From Mycteria americana (Eukaryota > Chordata > Aves > Ciconiiformes > Ciconiidae): a DNA stretch of 64,000 bases. The notes under the pieces are model-generated. The model searched no databases. It saw only the letters and a list, made by a program, of their open reading frames with translations, and was not told the origin of the DNA. The first letter of the stretch is position 1. Each line of letters starts with the position of its first letter. A program made the position numbers and the translations under genes. This document shows, one piece after another, positions 32,753-42,760 of this stretch. The stretch covers positions 186,001 to 250,000 of the forward strand of contig NW_027445651.1 of NCBI RefSeq assembly GCF_035582795.1. The letters run 5' to 3'.

Positions 32753-33480
32753 TCTAAGTATGCTGCCAATGGCAGTGGAGGTGGAGGATCCCACAGCGGT
32801 GCTCTGTGGGGAGGAGCTGAGGATGGGTCCGGGCAGTGTCACCACCACAGAGGAGGGCTGGATGATGACGGTGGAGTTCTGGCACTGCCTGACACAGGGC
32901 TCGATGAAGCTGTTCGCCAGCGGGGTCAGGCACAGGGCCAGCATGACAGGCATGGCAGGCACTGGTCATAGCAGGACATGTCACTGGTCTGGTGGTGCAC
33001 CTTGGAGAGGGCAGGGGAAAACAGAGCATGGGGGTTGGTGAGGAGCAGCCTGACATCCCACAGTGAGAGATCGAAGATACCTGCTGTGTGAGGAGGTGGA
33101 GGCTATGCAGGGTGGCATATATAATTCATTTTCTTTATGTCCAAAAGACACTGCAAAAAGCTGCCAGGCCTAAAAAGGCTTTTGTCTAGCCCAGAGCTCA
33201 GAATCCACTTAATCAAATCATCCATATCCCTTCATATTAGACCTTTTACCTAGTTCCCACTTGCATTACAGGCAGCCCCAATTGTCATCACACGACTGAG
33301 CTGAGCTGTCTATTCAGACAAGAGTATACCCTGCAGGAAGAGAACGGAGCTTCCAACTCACCTGTTTCACAGGGAGAAAAAGGGGTACAAAATATATGAG
33401 ACAGTGTAGAATTGGCCTGGTCTTGCACTGCTCCAGGCCTAGAGGAATCCTTTGTGGAAGTAATAATTTTCTGAGAGGCT
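32753..33480 (-). pseudogene. Feather keratin pseudogene, frameshifted and 3'-truncated
   Basis: On the minus strand, exon 1 with donor (CACAG/GTGAGT at about 33362) and exon 2 with an intact acceptor (CTCTCCAAG before GTGCACC near 33003) can be recognised. The coding part starts at 32979 with [10 protein letters not shown], then an insertion of about 10 bases shifts the frame into a stop. Beyond it, in the next frame, [38 protein letters not shown] and [14 protein letters not shown] follow. Homology ends abruptly at GSIL (about 32755), so the cysteine-rich tail, 3' UTR and poly(A) signal are gone. The promoter has lost TATAAAA. The intron contains unrelated sequence (about 33110-33330). Non-functional. 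Confidence 0.9.
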
Positions 33481-33530
33481 CACTTGCAAAACATCCCAGC
33501 TAATGATATGGCCTGTGTTTTGGATTCTTT
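33385..33530 (-). promoter_or_regulatory. Keratin promoter relic without TATA box
   Basis: In minus sense: CATATCATTAGCTGGGATGTTTTGCA, TCTCAGAAAATTATTACTTCC, TGGAGCAGTGCAAGACCAG, then directly GCCAATTCTACAC. Intact copies have TATAAAA between ACCAG and GCCA. The rest of the block is well preserved. Confidence 0.8.
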
Positions 33531-33539
33531 CATTGCTAT

Positions 33540-35661
33540 CTTTTGATTCCTGTGTTTATGCCATGCTCATTCCCCCATGGATATTTATTTTAAGGCTGGA
33601 GTGAGAATTGCAAAAATTTCCATGGCCGGAACACATCATTGCTATCATAAGTTGCATCTGAAGTACTGGAGGGTTCCTTTGCAGGCTAGGGACATTGGCC
33701 TGGGGTACTACTGTGGGATTGTTTTCAGCCCAATTGGCAGGGAAGGCCAAGTTCCTCCCAGCCCTGCAATTCTTGACCAGACATCCAAGGATTCCCATGT
33801 GTGAGGACAGCTGCTGCTCTACCTGCAGAACTGCTCCTCCAGAAGCGGTGCCCTCACCTGGGCACTGGTAGGACAAAAAGACAAATCAGGGAATTCATTA
33901 GAGACTGGCCCTGAGGCCCAAGGGATGCAGGGCGTCTCTCCTGGGCACAGGGTTGCCAGTTCCTGAGAGGTCCCCACCTGCTCCCATTGCTCTGTTGCAC
34001 AGGACTGGCACCCTGATTCCTGTCAATACCCCTGTGGTCTGAGTCAGCCTAGTTGTATCTGGGCCTTTCTGACAGAGCCATAAGGGCAGCAGCAAGCACT
34101 GCCTGGGACGTGGCCATGGGGCCCAGACTATTGCAGACTAACTTCTCCTTCCTTGCTCCCTCTCTCCCTCCATTCATTTTTCTCTGCCTCTCTCTTCTGA
34201 TGCACTTGGGCCAATGTTTCACAGTTGTGTCCCTGAGCGAGTTCTCTCCTCTACTGCTGTCAAAATTTTTGCCCCGGCAAAACAAATTCAGGGAGTATTT
34301 CGAAGGTGCAGCCTCTCTCATCCTATTAACATCAATAGGCAGTCCCACTCTCTCTTCTGGCTGGTGCATACAATGAAGCATGCTGTGGCCGCTGATTTTT
34401 TTCCTGTGTGTCAAAACTACCAAAGACCCCTCTTTCCTCCATTCTGGCTTTGATTTGTGGATACTGGGACCCAGGAGCCATCCTGGATGACAGGAAATTG
34501 GAAGCAGGTTGCAACTTTCTCAGCTGCTCCCTGGGTCCAGCACGAAGGCCAGACACAACAGGCTGTTTCCTGGGATCTTTGAGCAAGAAGACATCAGGAA
34601 TCTGGGAGCAGGGCACAATACAGTTGTCCTCTAGGGGCATCCTAGCACTAGGTGGTGGTCATTATTACACTGTGGGACTACACTGAGCAAAGAACTGAGA
34701 GCTCTTGCCCTCACCACCTTTCTGTTCCCAGCCCTTGTGTTCTTGCTGAAGAGCAAGAAACACGAAGCCTGCTTCCACAAGAACTGGCATCACACCTCTA
34801 GGTTTGCTTCCTGGAGTCTTTCCTTGCACTGTTGCTATCTCTCACTGTCTTCCAGACACCATGGGCAGACCACTGTCACCCATAAAAAGACTGAGTCATG
34901 GTGGGAGAGACACCTTCCAGACCACCCACACCTATCAGAGCTCTAACTTGCACACTGTGATCTGGTACCAGCAGATGAGAGGACAAGTTCCTCCCAGTTA
35001 TTGTCACATCAGGTAACAACTGGCTCCAAGGAGAGCAGCCCATTCACCATGTTGTCAAACACCACAGTGAAATTCAGCCTCCTGAGCTAGAGGAAGTCAG
35101 GGTGTCCTTGTAGCTTTGTGCTATGCATGACATCCTGGTGCTGGGAGCTTCCTTGGCTGTGGAAAAATCTATCTGAGGGAGCAGGTGTCTCTGTGCAAGG
35201 CTGAGCTCTAAGGAAGTGGCCCTCAGATCTCCCCTGGTGGTGTTATTTCCCCTATTCATCCATTCTCTAACTGAAGATCCCTTTTTCCATGCAGAAAAGA
35301 ACTTGATGAGTGTCTGTGAACAGATGACAGAATCTGCCCAGATGGGGCATTTCTGAAGAACCTAAGGAATGCTGCTTCAGTGGAAACTGGAGCCCCGAAA
35401 CAAAGAAGGGGAAATCACCTAGGATGGGAAGGAAATTTTCTGTGTGTTTGCTCACCCCTGTGACCATCTGCATAAATTTACCCCCACTCTGTGGGAGCTG
35501 ACCACAGAAGGGCATTTAGGTGAAAAGTACAGCAGTTTTTCTTCCTGATAGTTTTGTAGGACAGGACCAGGAGTGAGGCATGATCCAGGCTCTCACTGAA
35601 CAGGAGATCTTGCTGTAAGTGACTCTGATTGAGGCTGGAATGCAGCCTTCTTTTGTCAGTC
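33540..35661 (-). other. Inverted keratin 5' flank and further intergenic DNA
   Basis: 33540-33810 resembles 40150-40450 and, inverted, the 5' flanks of the plus-strand genes. 35040-35245 is the inverted counterpart of 11480-11700 (shared CAGCCTTGCACAGA, ACAGCCAAGGAAGCTCCC and ACTTCCTC in minus sense). No gene recognised in 33810-35040 or 35245-35661. Confidence 0.55.
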
Positions 35662-36261
35662 TGTCGTGGTTTAACCACAAAGCCACTTGCTCATTCCCTG
35701 CGCAGGTGGGGTGCAGAAGAGAATCAGAAGGGTGAGAGTGAGAAAACTCATGGGTTGAGATAAAGGCAGTTTAATAGGCAAAGCAAAAGCTGCATGTGCA
35801 AACAAAGCAAAATAAGGAATTCATTCACTACTTCCCATCGGCAGGTAGGTGTTTAGCCATTTCTGGAAACACAGAGCTCCATCACATGTAATGGTTACTT
35901 GGGAAGATAAACACCATAACTCCGAATGTTCCCCCCACCCTTCCCCTAGCTTTTATTCCTAGCTTCCTTCTTCCCCTAGCTTTTATTGCTGAGCATGATG
36001 TCATATGGTATGGAATATCCCTTTGGTCAGCTGGGTCAGCTGTCCCAGCTGTGTCCCCTCCCAACTTCTTGTGCACCCCCAGCCTACTCGCTGGTGAGGC
36101 AGTCTGAGAAACAGAAAAGGCCTCGATGCTGTGTAAGCACTGCTCAGCAATAACTAAGACATCAGTATGTTATCAACACTGTTTCCAGCACAAATCCAAA
36201 ACATAGCCCCATGCCAGCTACTATGAAGAAACCTAACTCTATCCTGGCCAAAACCAGTACA
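35662..36261 (-). mobile_element. ERV LTR, minus orientation
   Basis: Bounded by TGTCGTGGTTTAACCAC on the plus strand and CCAAAACCAGTACA at the right, the antisense ends of the same LTR family as 48723-49298 and 62054-62674. Internal words GAATCAGAAGG, CTACTTCCCATCGGCAGG, ATGTCATATGGTATGGAAT and CTTCTTGTGCACC are shared by all three. Unlike 48723-49298 it is followed by ERV-like internal sequence. Confidence 0.85.
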
Positions 36262-37130
36262 TTCTCCACCCCTTATTCCATACCATTTACATCATCCTCA
36301 GGTCCCACACTATCCAATACATCCTCATTAACCACCATCCCCTCTTCTCATCCTTTGATATATACACAGATACCATTCCCTTAGTCTATGGACCACCCCT
36401 GTATAATGTCTGTAAAATGTCCATAAAATGTCCATTGAGTTCATTTAGTCCGTGACTTTGGGCTCCATCTGTTACAGTGGTCGCTCAGGGCAGGAGAGGT
36501 GGTATGTTGCATGGAGTTACTGGGTACTAAAGCCAGCTCAAGATGGGTCATGGCTGCACTTGCACTAATTCTTGTGAGGCTTGTCCTCCATTGGTTAGAG
36601 TGGTTCCTGCTATAGTACTTCCTGTAACATTCCCATAACCCAAACCATGGGTTACCTCAATTTAAAAGTGTATCTGTTACAATGGCCACCCCTGGTCCCT
36701 TTGGACCAGATGATAGAGTTTAACATTGGAATTAATTCCTCCCCTTGCCCCTGCTTTTGTGTGGACTTATCCAGAGACCACAGTCCTGTAGGGGTTTACC
36801 TGTTGCAGTGTGGCCTTATCTATAAACCACAGTCTCTTGAGGGGTATACTTGCTGTGGCATAGACTTATCCATGGCCACAGATGCTTTGAGGTGTTCCAG
36901 CATGGCCTCATGCACAGCCACTTACTCTTCAAGGTGTACCTGCTGCAGTATGGACTTATCCACAGCTGCAGATGCTTTAAGGTGTACCTTCTCCAGTGTG
37001 GACTTATCCTTGGGCCACAGTCCCTTCAGAGGTATACCTGCTGTGGCACTGACATAACCACAGCCACAGATGCTTCGGGGTGTCCTGCTCCCACGTGGAC
37101 TCATCCACAGGTCACAGTCCCTTTGACTCG
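36262..37130 (-). mobile_element. ERV internal fragment next to the LTR
   Basis: Directly follows the LTR. No intact retroviral frame was seen. 36760-37110 is a degenerate tandem array, described separately. If the adjoining LTR is the 3' LTR of a minus-strand provirus, this is the 3' part of the internal region. No second LTR is found to the right, so the provirus is incomplete. Confidence 0.55.
36760..37110 (-). repeat. Degenerate tandem array inside the ERV fragment
   Basis: Units of roughly 60 bases carry GTGTACCTGCTGCAGT or variants, TGGACTTATCCAC, and GCCACAGATGCTTT or CCACAGTCCCTT. About six units can be counted between 36780 and 37110. Two unit types alternate: the ones with CACAGATGCTT and the ones with CACAGTCCCTT. 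Confidence 0.75.
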
Positions 37131-39344
37131 AGGGCAAGAGGGTACTCAGTAGCAGAGCAATGGAGATGGTGTGAAGGGAATCTCACCTGGTCTGATGGGC
37201 CCTGGTGTGCCTGAGCCCCTATTTCAAACACAACAGTGTCTTCAGGAGTTCCTTGTCTGCACCCATGGGATCGTGGATGCTTCAGGGGTGCCAGCATTTT
37301 AATCATCACCTTGAGATGAGGGGAAAGGTCTAGAAAGAATTTTTCAAGTATCATAGGAAAGAATACCTAGATGTGGGCATTAATAGTAAAGCCATATGAC
37401 TTTACCACAAACTCAGTGGACATGAACAACAGAAGTGAGCCAGATGCAGTGACATGAACAACAGAAGTGAGCCAATGACTTGAATCTGTTGTGTAATCTG
37501 TGTGGAGGCAGAGAGGATGGGACCCTGGAAAGCTCAGCTTCCTATGATACCCCCACAACCCCATACCTTGTTGCCATCAGCTCAGTACTGATAATAAACT
37601 GTGGAATAATGTTGTAAAATTTGGAATTCCTGCCTGGGTTTGTAGTGACCATATATTTTGGGTTTCCAAAGACTGTAAGACCACAGTTCACAAGGGTTAC
37701 TGGGTGGCTGTCTAGTGCCTTAGGACCTGGGGACTTGTGGGTTTGATTTCCTCGTACTGAGTGACTGATGTAACAGTTGAGCTAATCCCAATCTGCCAAA
37801 TTCAAATTCAGAAAAAAACATGTAATGCTGGCCATGTTACCCTTCTGAATTAACTGAATGGAACATCTTTGGGTAATGTTTGGACTCAGCCTGCAGCCCA
37901 CAGGTTGATTTCCTGGTGATGTGGACAGACAGGAGGAGACATTGGATGTGCACGTCTCCAGGCTTACTGCTAGGAACTACTCCTGCCCTTAGCCTTGAAT
38001 GTGTTGTGGAGTGAGGCACAGCTCTGCCAAGGAAAGGCACAATTTTGAAAAAGGGTAGATAGGAAGAACACAGAAGAATGGGAACTGCTGGCAACCTTGT
38101 GCCCCAGAGAGGGTCATTACCTCTTTGCCCTTGGGAGTGAGAGACTACTTGTCCACAGGATAGGCCAGGATGTAGATGAGGGACGTCTATGCAGAAGAAA
38201 AGACCTTCTGGCTTGGTTTCAACTTCCTGCCTGGAGTAAGTTGATTTCCAGAGCCCCAGACCTGGATAGCTACAGTCTTCCCTCTGAGACTTCTCCAGCT
38301 CAATGACTCTGATGTGCTGGGGTGCCCAACCAGTGCCCAAGAACATCAGTCAAAGCTAGTGAGACCACTTTTGAACATTGAGCTGCCCCAAAGAGACAGC
38401 TCACAGATGCTGCTGAGTGCAAAAGCATGTCCCACTGTAACCACCAGATCCCAAGGCACGGTAGAGTAGATCCCAGAGGGATCTACTCTCACACAGAGTC
38501 TTTCAGGATCAGAACTGAGTCCTGGCACTGATGAGGCCTTAGGGGGGCTGTTCCCAAGGAAAGCTATTCTATACTTGGGGAACATCAGGTACCCCAGAGC
38601 AGCTGTGGAAGTTTGGGAGCTGGTTGTGGTCCTGCATCTGCCGTGACCCATGGGGGTGTTGGGTTCACATGGAATTGGGACTTGAGTACGTGATTTACTG
38701 TGGCCTGACCAAAACTAACTTGTGAATCACCTCAGCCCTGCCTCTCTGTGTAACAGCTGGGTGAAGCCAGGCACTGTACCAAGTGATCATGGTGTTGCAT
38801 GGTGGCCTTGTCGCTACTATCTGTGCCCATGGGAGCTGGCCTTGTTCCTACTTGGGGACTGTTCTTGAGGCTATTCACTCAACCACATTTCTGCTGTCCT
38901 TCAGGGCAATCTTCTGTCTGAGCCTACTCCTCCAATACAGCTCCACTCAGAGTAGGAGGAACTGTCTTCCCAACAGCTTGTGTAGCTGTTGACCTACTCC
39001 ATGGCCTCCTGCAGGCCCCCAGCTCCCCACGGAGGTCAGCAGAAGACAGGCTTCCCCTCTGCAGGATGTACTCCAAGTCTGAGGAGGCATTTCTGGTTTG
39101 AGATGCAGCAAGGCAGTCCCTGGAGGCCACTGTCATTTGGGCAGCTGGCAACATCTTCCCCAGGTCCAAGGGACACTGTACAGAGCTTCCCAGTGCAGTA
39201 TGCCCCAACCCCTCCTTCTGCTCAGAATAGTGAAGGGTGCCCATTTGCCCTTACGTCACATTGTTTGGACCAGAAAAATGCTGTTGTTCCTGGGTAGATT
39301 GTGAGAACATCCTGAGAGGGAAGGACCACACAGAGGCTCAGGTT
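37131..39344. other. Intergenic stretch; no gene recognised
   Basis: No protein signature. 37422-37476 has a 30-odd-base direct repeat (ACATGAACAACAGAAGTGAG twice). 37701-37760 has tRNA-like A- and B-box words (GGTGGCTGTCTAGTG and GGGTTTGATTTCC). The end near 39300 is presumably 3' flank of the dead minus-strand keratin copy. Confidence 0.4.
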
Positions 39345-40034
39345 GGGTTGCAGCAGAATTTTAATGATTTAAAAGAGGGAAATGAGGTAAACAAGTGGAG
39401 GCTGTGATGCAGGGAGCACCAGATCATCCAAGAACCTGTGGCCTGAGGCCAGGGTGGAGTTCCCAAAAGGTGGCCAACTGCCTACACCACAAAGGGAGGG
39501 GGGAAGCAGATCCCTCCAGGGCTGACTTTGTAAAAACAAGACAGACAACAGAGAAATGAGAGAGAGAAAAGAGAGAGAAGCAAGCAAGTCATACATGGGT
39601 CATGTTTTCAGAGAGCCGAGGCACACCTCTGCCTGCCTTCCTTTGCAGGTGGAGCCATGCCACCCACCACAAGGGAGCCAAGGCATGTGCTGGGTGGGGA
39701 GATAGAGGCTGTGCAGGGAGGCCCATGCACCTCTGTCCCCCAGGTACCATGCAAAGAGAGCCATGTCCAGGAAAGCTCTTTCCTAGACAAGAACCCAAGA
39801 GTCCCCTCAGCCCAGCTCCAGCCTCTCTCCACGCTAGATCTTTTCCCTGCTTCCCCTTCCAAGACAGGGAGCCCCAAGCCCCAGCACAAGACAGAGCAGG
39901 TATTATCAACAAGTCCACTGAGACATGGCTTAATTCTGTAGGAGATGAAGAAGGGACTTCATACTCACCTGTTCCCAAGGAGAAGAAGGAGAGTGAAGTG
40001 GATGAGGGACTAAGGACCTACATTGGCTTTTATA
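39345..40034 (-). pseudogene. Feather keratin pseudogene lacking its whole coding exon
   Basis: In minus sense: a TATAAAAG box (40034-40027), exon 1 ending GGGAACAG with a GTGAGT donor at about 39969, an intron matching that of gene 3 (GGAAAGAGC..TTTCC, GGACATGGCTCTC, CAGGCTC-like words) up to TGGTGGGTGGCATGGCTCC, and then directly 3' UTR sequence ACCTGCAAAGG..GGCAGGCAGAGGTGTGCC and CTCTGAAAACATG. The 3' UTR closes with an ATTAAA signal (39365-39360). The intron end, splice acceptor and all 101 codons are missing: about 475 bases compared with gene 3. The promoter also lacks about 26 bases after TCATTAGC. The exterior is otherwise well kept, so any transcript would be non-coding. Confidence 0.85.
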
Positions 40035-40120
40035 CTGGTCCTGTACTGCCCCAGGCCCAGAAGTAGCCCTAGCAGGATTAATAATTTTCTGACAAGCTAA
40101 TGATACAGGCTGGGTTTCAG
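40027..40120 (-). promoter_or_regulatory. Promoter of the exon-less keratin copy
   Basis: TATAAAAG on the minus strand at 40034-40027, preceded in minus sense by CTGGGGCAGTACAGGACCAG and CAGAAAATTATTAATCC. TCATTAGC is joined directly to TTGTCAG, without the 26 bases that lie between in gene 3. Confidence 0.8.
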
Positions 40121-40149
40121 TTTCCTGGTGCCTTTTCATTTCCTTGTTT

Positions 40150-41299
40150 ATGCCATGCTCATTCCCTCATGGATGTTTGAGTGTTGGAATGAGAGTTCCT
40201 AAAATTTCTGGGGCAGGAACATGTCATTGATGGCAGAACACTCACACCAGTTGCTGGAGGGGTCCTGTACAGACTAGGGACACTGGCCTGGGGCACTCCT
40301 GGGAACTGTTTTCATCCCCATTGGCAGGAAAGACCAAGCTCCTCTCAGCCCTGCAATCCTTGGCCAGACATCCAAGGGCTCCCATACGTGAGGATGTGCT
40401 ATGTCCTTTTCCCTCTCCCTCCCAGCCCTTTCTGATTGTTACTGGCCTTTCTCTTCTCAGGCAGGTGGACCGCACTGCTGTGTTTCAACATTTCTCCTTC
40501 TAACACCACCTTGGGAGAGATTTCCCAGGCTGCTTGGCTTCCTCCTCTTTCTAGACCATGTCTGGGGATTCCCAGCCAATCCATGTTTTGGGCCTTGAGG
40601 TACCCTGGGGTGCTCCAGCCCTACCAGGTTTGTGCCTAGTTGAATCCACAGGTGGTCATGTGTAGGCATTTTTGCTTGATGGGTGCACTTATGTGTATGA
40701 TAAATTTCTTTGAATGCACAGTGTGGACAAATTTGCATACAATTCTATGCAGGTGAGCATGAACACATCTGTTTATACATGCCTGGCTATCATCACAAGA
40801 TGTGGTGGTCATGGCAGGGGCCCTTTCCACTTCTCTGTCTATGCACACCACAGAACTGCAGGTTCCCCAGGCCAGAAAGGGCCTAACTTCAGGAGAGCAG
40901 TGACAGCTCCCAGGTTGAGAGGTGCCCCAGCAGCAGGCACTGAGATGCAGCCCCTGTTTCCTGTGCCTTTTGTTTCCTGATCCTCAAAAGATCATGCTTT
41001 ACTACTGCAGATTTCAGAGACCAAAAAGGACTGTTTCACTCAAGTTTGGAAATTCTGTATAATGCAACATACCAACAGTTGGAGTTCCTCAGCACTGCCT
41101 GTCCCTGCAGGCTAGGTTGCCTCTCTCCTCCTCAGTGTTAAGGAGCTCAAAAGAACATTAGCTTTGCGTCTGGGGAGGAATGCAGAGAAATCCTGCCCAC
41201 CTTGTGCAGGGAAACCTTGAGTGGATCTGCATTGAGTGTTGTGTTGGTGGTGCCTGTCTCTGGAGACAAGAGCTTAAGCTACACAGAGCAAGGAAGGCA
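40150..41299 (-). other. 5' flank of the exon-less keratin copy
   Basis: No gene. 40150-40450 resembles 33540-33810. 40830-40980 and 41170-41270 are inverted counterparts of 20390-20560 and 20090-20200 in the gene 2 flank. Confidence 0.6.
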
Positions 41300-41420
41300 G
41301 GACGGATAGAGACCATGGCCAACCAGGTAGCAGAGGGAGGCAGTCAAGGTGGGGAAGGCTGCAAGTTGGTGACTTCTGGCACTAGAAAAAAGTCTCCCGC
41401 TCCATGTACAGACTTTAACT
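41300..41420 (+). mobile_element. CR1 ORF1 scrap
   Basis: The frame reads GCKLVTSGTRKKSPAPCTDFNFRTG, matching the GWKLVTSGT..RKAPAP segment also seen at about 4815-4870 in the long CR1. Only about 40 codons are present. Confidence 0.6.
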
Positions 41421-41696
41421 TCAGAACAGGTGCTGTAGCCTGGGAACTGGTGAGGACAAAAAGACAGATTAGGGAATTCATCAGAGGGAGCTGTGCTCAA
41501 ATAATTTTTCTTCCATGAAGGAGAAAAGACCTGTGACATCTTTAGGAGAATTCCTCTCTTAGGAATCTTAAGCACCAGTCTGCTAACCTGACCTGATGTC
41601 TCAGGAGGTTTCTTGTTTGCCAGAGGGCAGATGCAATATGTTACAGAGGGACTGTTGAGCTCATCCTGCTGTTGTGAATGAGTGATTTAGATTGCT
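41421..41696. other. Short intergenic stretch
   Basis: 41445-41490 (GGACAAAAAGACAGATTAGGGAATTCATCAG) resembles 33865-33900 in the same orientation. Nothing else recognised. Confidence 0.4.
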
Positions 41697-42473
41697 TGAA
41701 AAATCACCGTCAGAGGTATTAGCAAAAGTGGTTTTAATGTTATTTATAAAAGTGCAATTTAACAAAGTTCAATGGCAAGGTTCGCTCTATTAATTACCGC
41801 ATGGAAGAAACATACACAGGAAAATTGGGTTACACTCAAGTTACAGTGATTCACAAAGAGACCAAGGATACAAAAGGGTACGGAGGACCCTCCCATTGAG
41901 TCACGAGGTTCAGAGTAGACCCCCTTGCTTTCTAAACTCTTGATGGAACTTAGGTGCGGCTAGGTCCAATCCTAGTCTCAGACTTGGACAACAGTTTATG
42001 TCTAAGGGATTATATAATTCAGCATGCAATCAAAGTTACCAAGACAGAATCAATGTTACCATACTACAAGGTTATGCACAATATCAGTTGCTTACCAAAT
42101 ACCTGCTGTTGGTAAAAGGTCTCTCTTCCTTGAGGAGCAACCTTGAGAGGTGTCCCTGCTCAAGGGGAGATGACCGCCATACAGCCACGCTGGGAAAGCT
42201 CAAAGGCGGCTCACTTTGACTGTCATATTTATAGATAAAGTGGTTGGCTCGTAGTCAAATTACGTGCGATAGGAATGATATGCATGAAACTCCTTATACC
42301 CACACATTTCTTTGTTCCTTATTAAACGAGTCTTGGAAAAGCCACCCGCTATTCATGCGTTAACTGCATGATCCTAATCAAGGCAGTTAAGTGCCTTTAT
42401 CTCCTCTGGAGCCTGTACCAAACTAGTGCTAGTTTGGTTAAGGGATCGAGTCCATCCGTCACACCTGACTTTG
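41697..42473 (-). mobile_element. ERV LTR, minus orientation
   Basis: In minus sense begins TGTGACGGATGGACTC (42473) and ends TTTTTCA (41697), so TG...CA. It contains CTATAAATATGACAG as a likely TATA region near 42230 and AATAACATTAAAACC as poly(A) signal near 41735. The 41880-41990 part matches the element at 30950-32215. No clear target-site duplication. Probably ERVL-related. Confidence 0.7.
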
Positions 42474-42494
42474 GAGTATTACCCTTTGCTACTC

Positions 42495-42760
42495 TTTGAT
42501 GTGGGCACCAATGATAATGCCCAAAGTGTTTCTAGAGTGACGACAGAGCTCTAGGGTGAAGTAAGGGTGTGAGGGCCCAAACTGGAAAGTCTTGAGCAGA
42601 AAAGAACTCATCCAGTGGATCAACAGCTGGCCGCATGCACTGTGTTGCAGGCAGAACTTTGGTTTTGATTGCCAGAGAACTGTCTTTGATGAACAAGGGC
42701 TACTGATCAAGGATGGGAAATATTTGACAAAGTCATGCAACAGTCTTTGCAGTCAGGCAT
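42495..42760 (+). mobile_element. CR1-type ORF1 remnant (SGNH segment)
   Basis: The plus strand translates as DVGTNDNAQ (block III of the SGNH fold), and further on WINSWPHALCCRQNFGFDCQ and GLLIKDGKYLTKS in a shifted frame. Both match the second half of CR1 ORF1. Decayed and short. Confidence 0.65.

Noticed and set aside
36760-37110. CRISPR-like array
   Set aside because: Units are degenerate, contiguous and without distinct spacers, inside an ERV fragment of a vertebrate genome.
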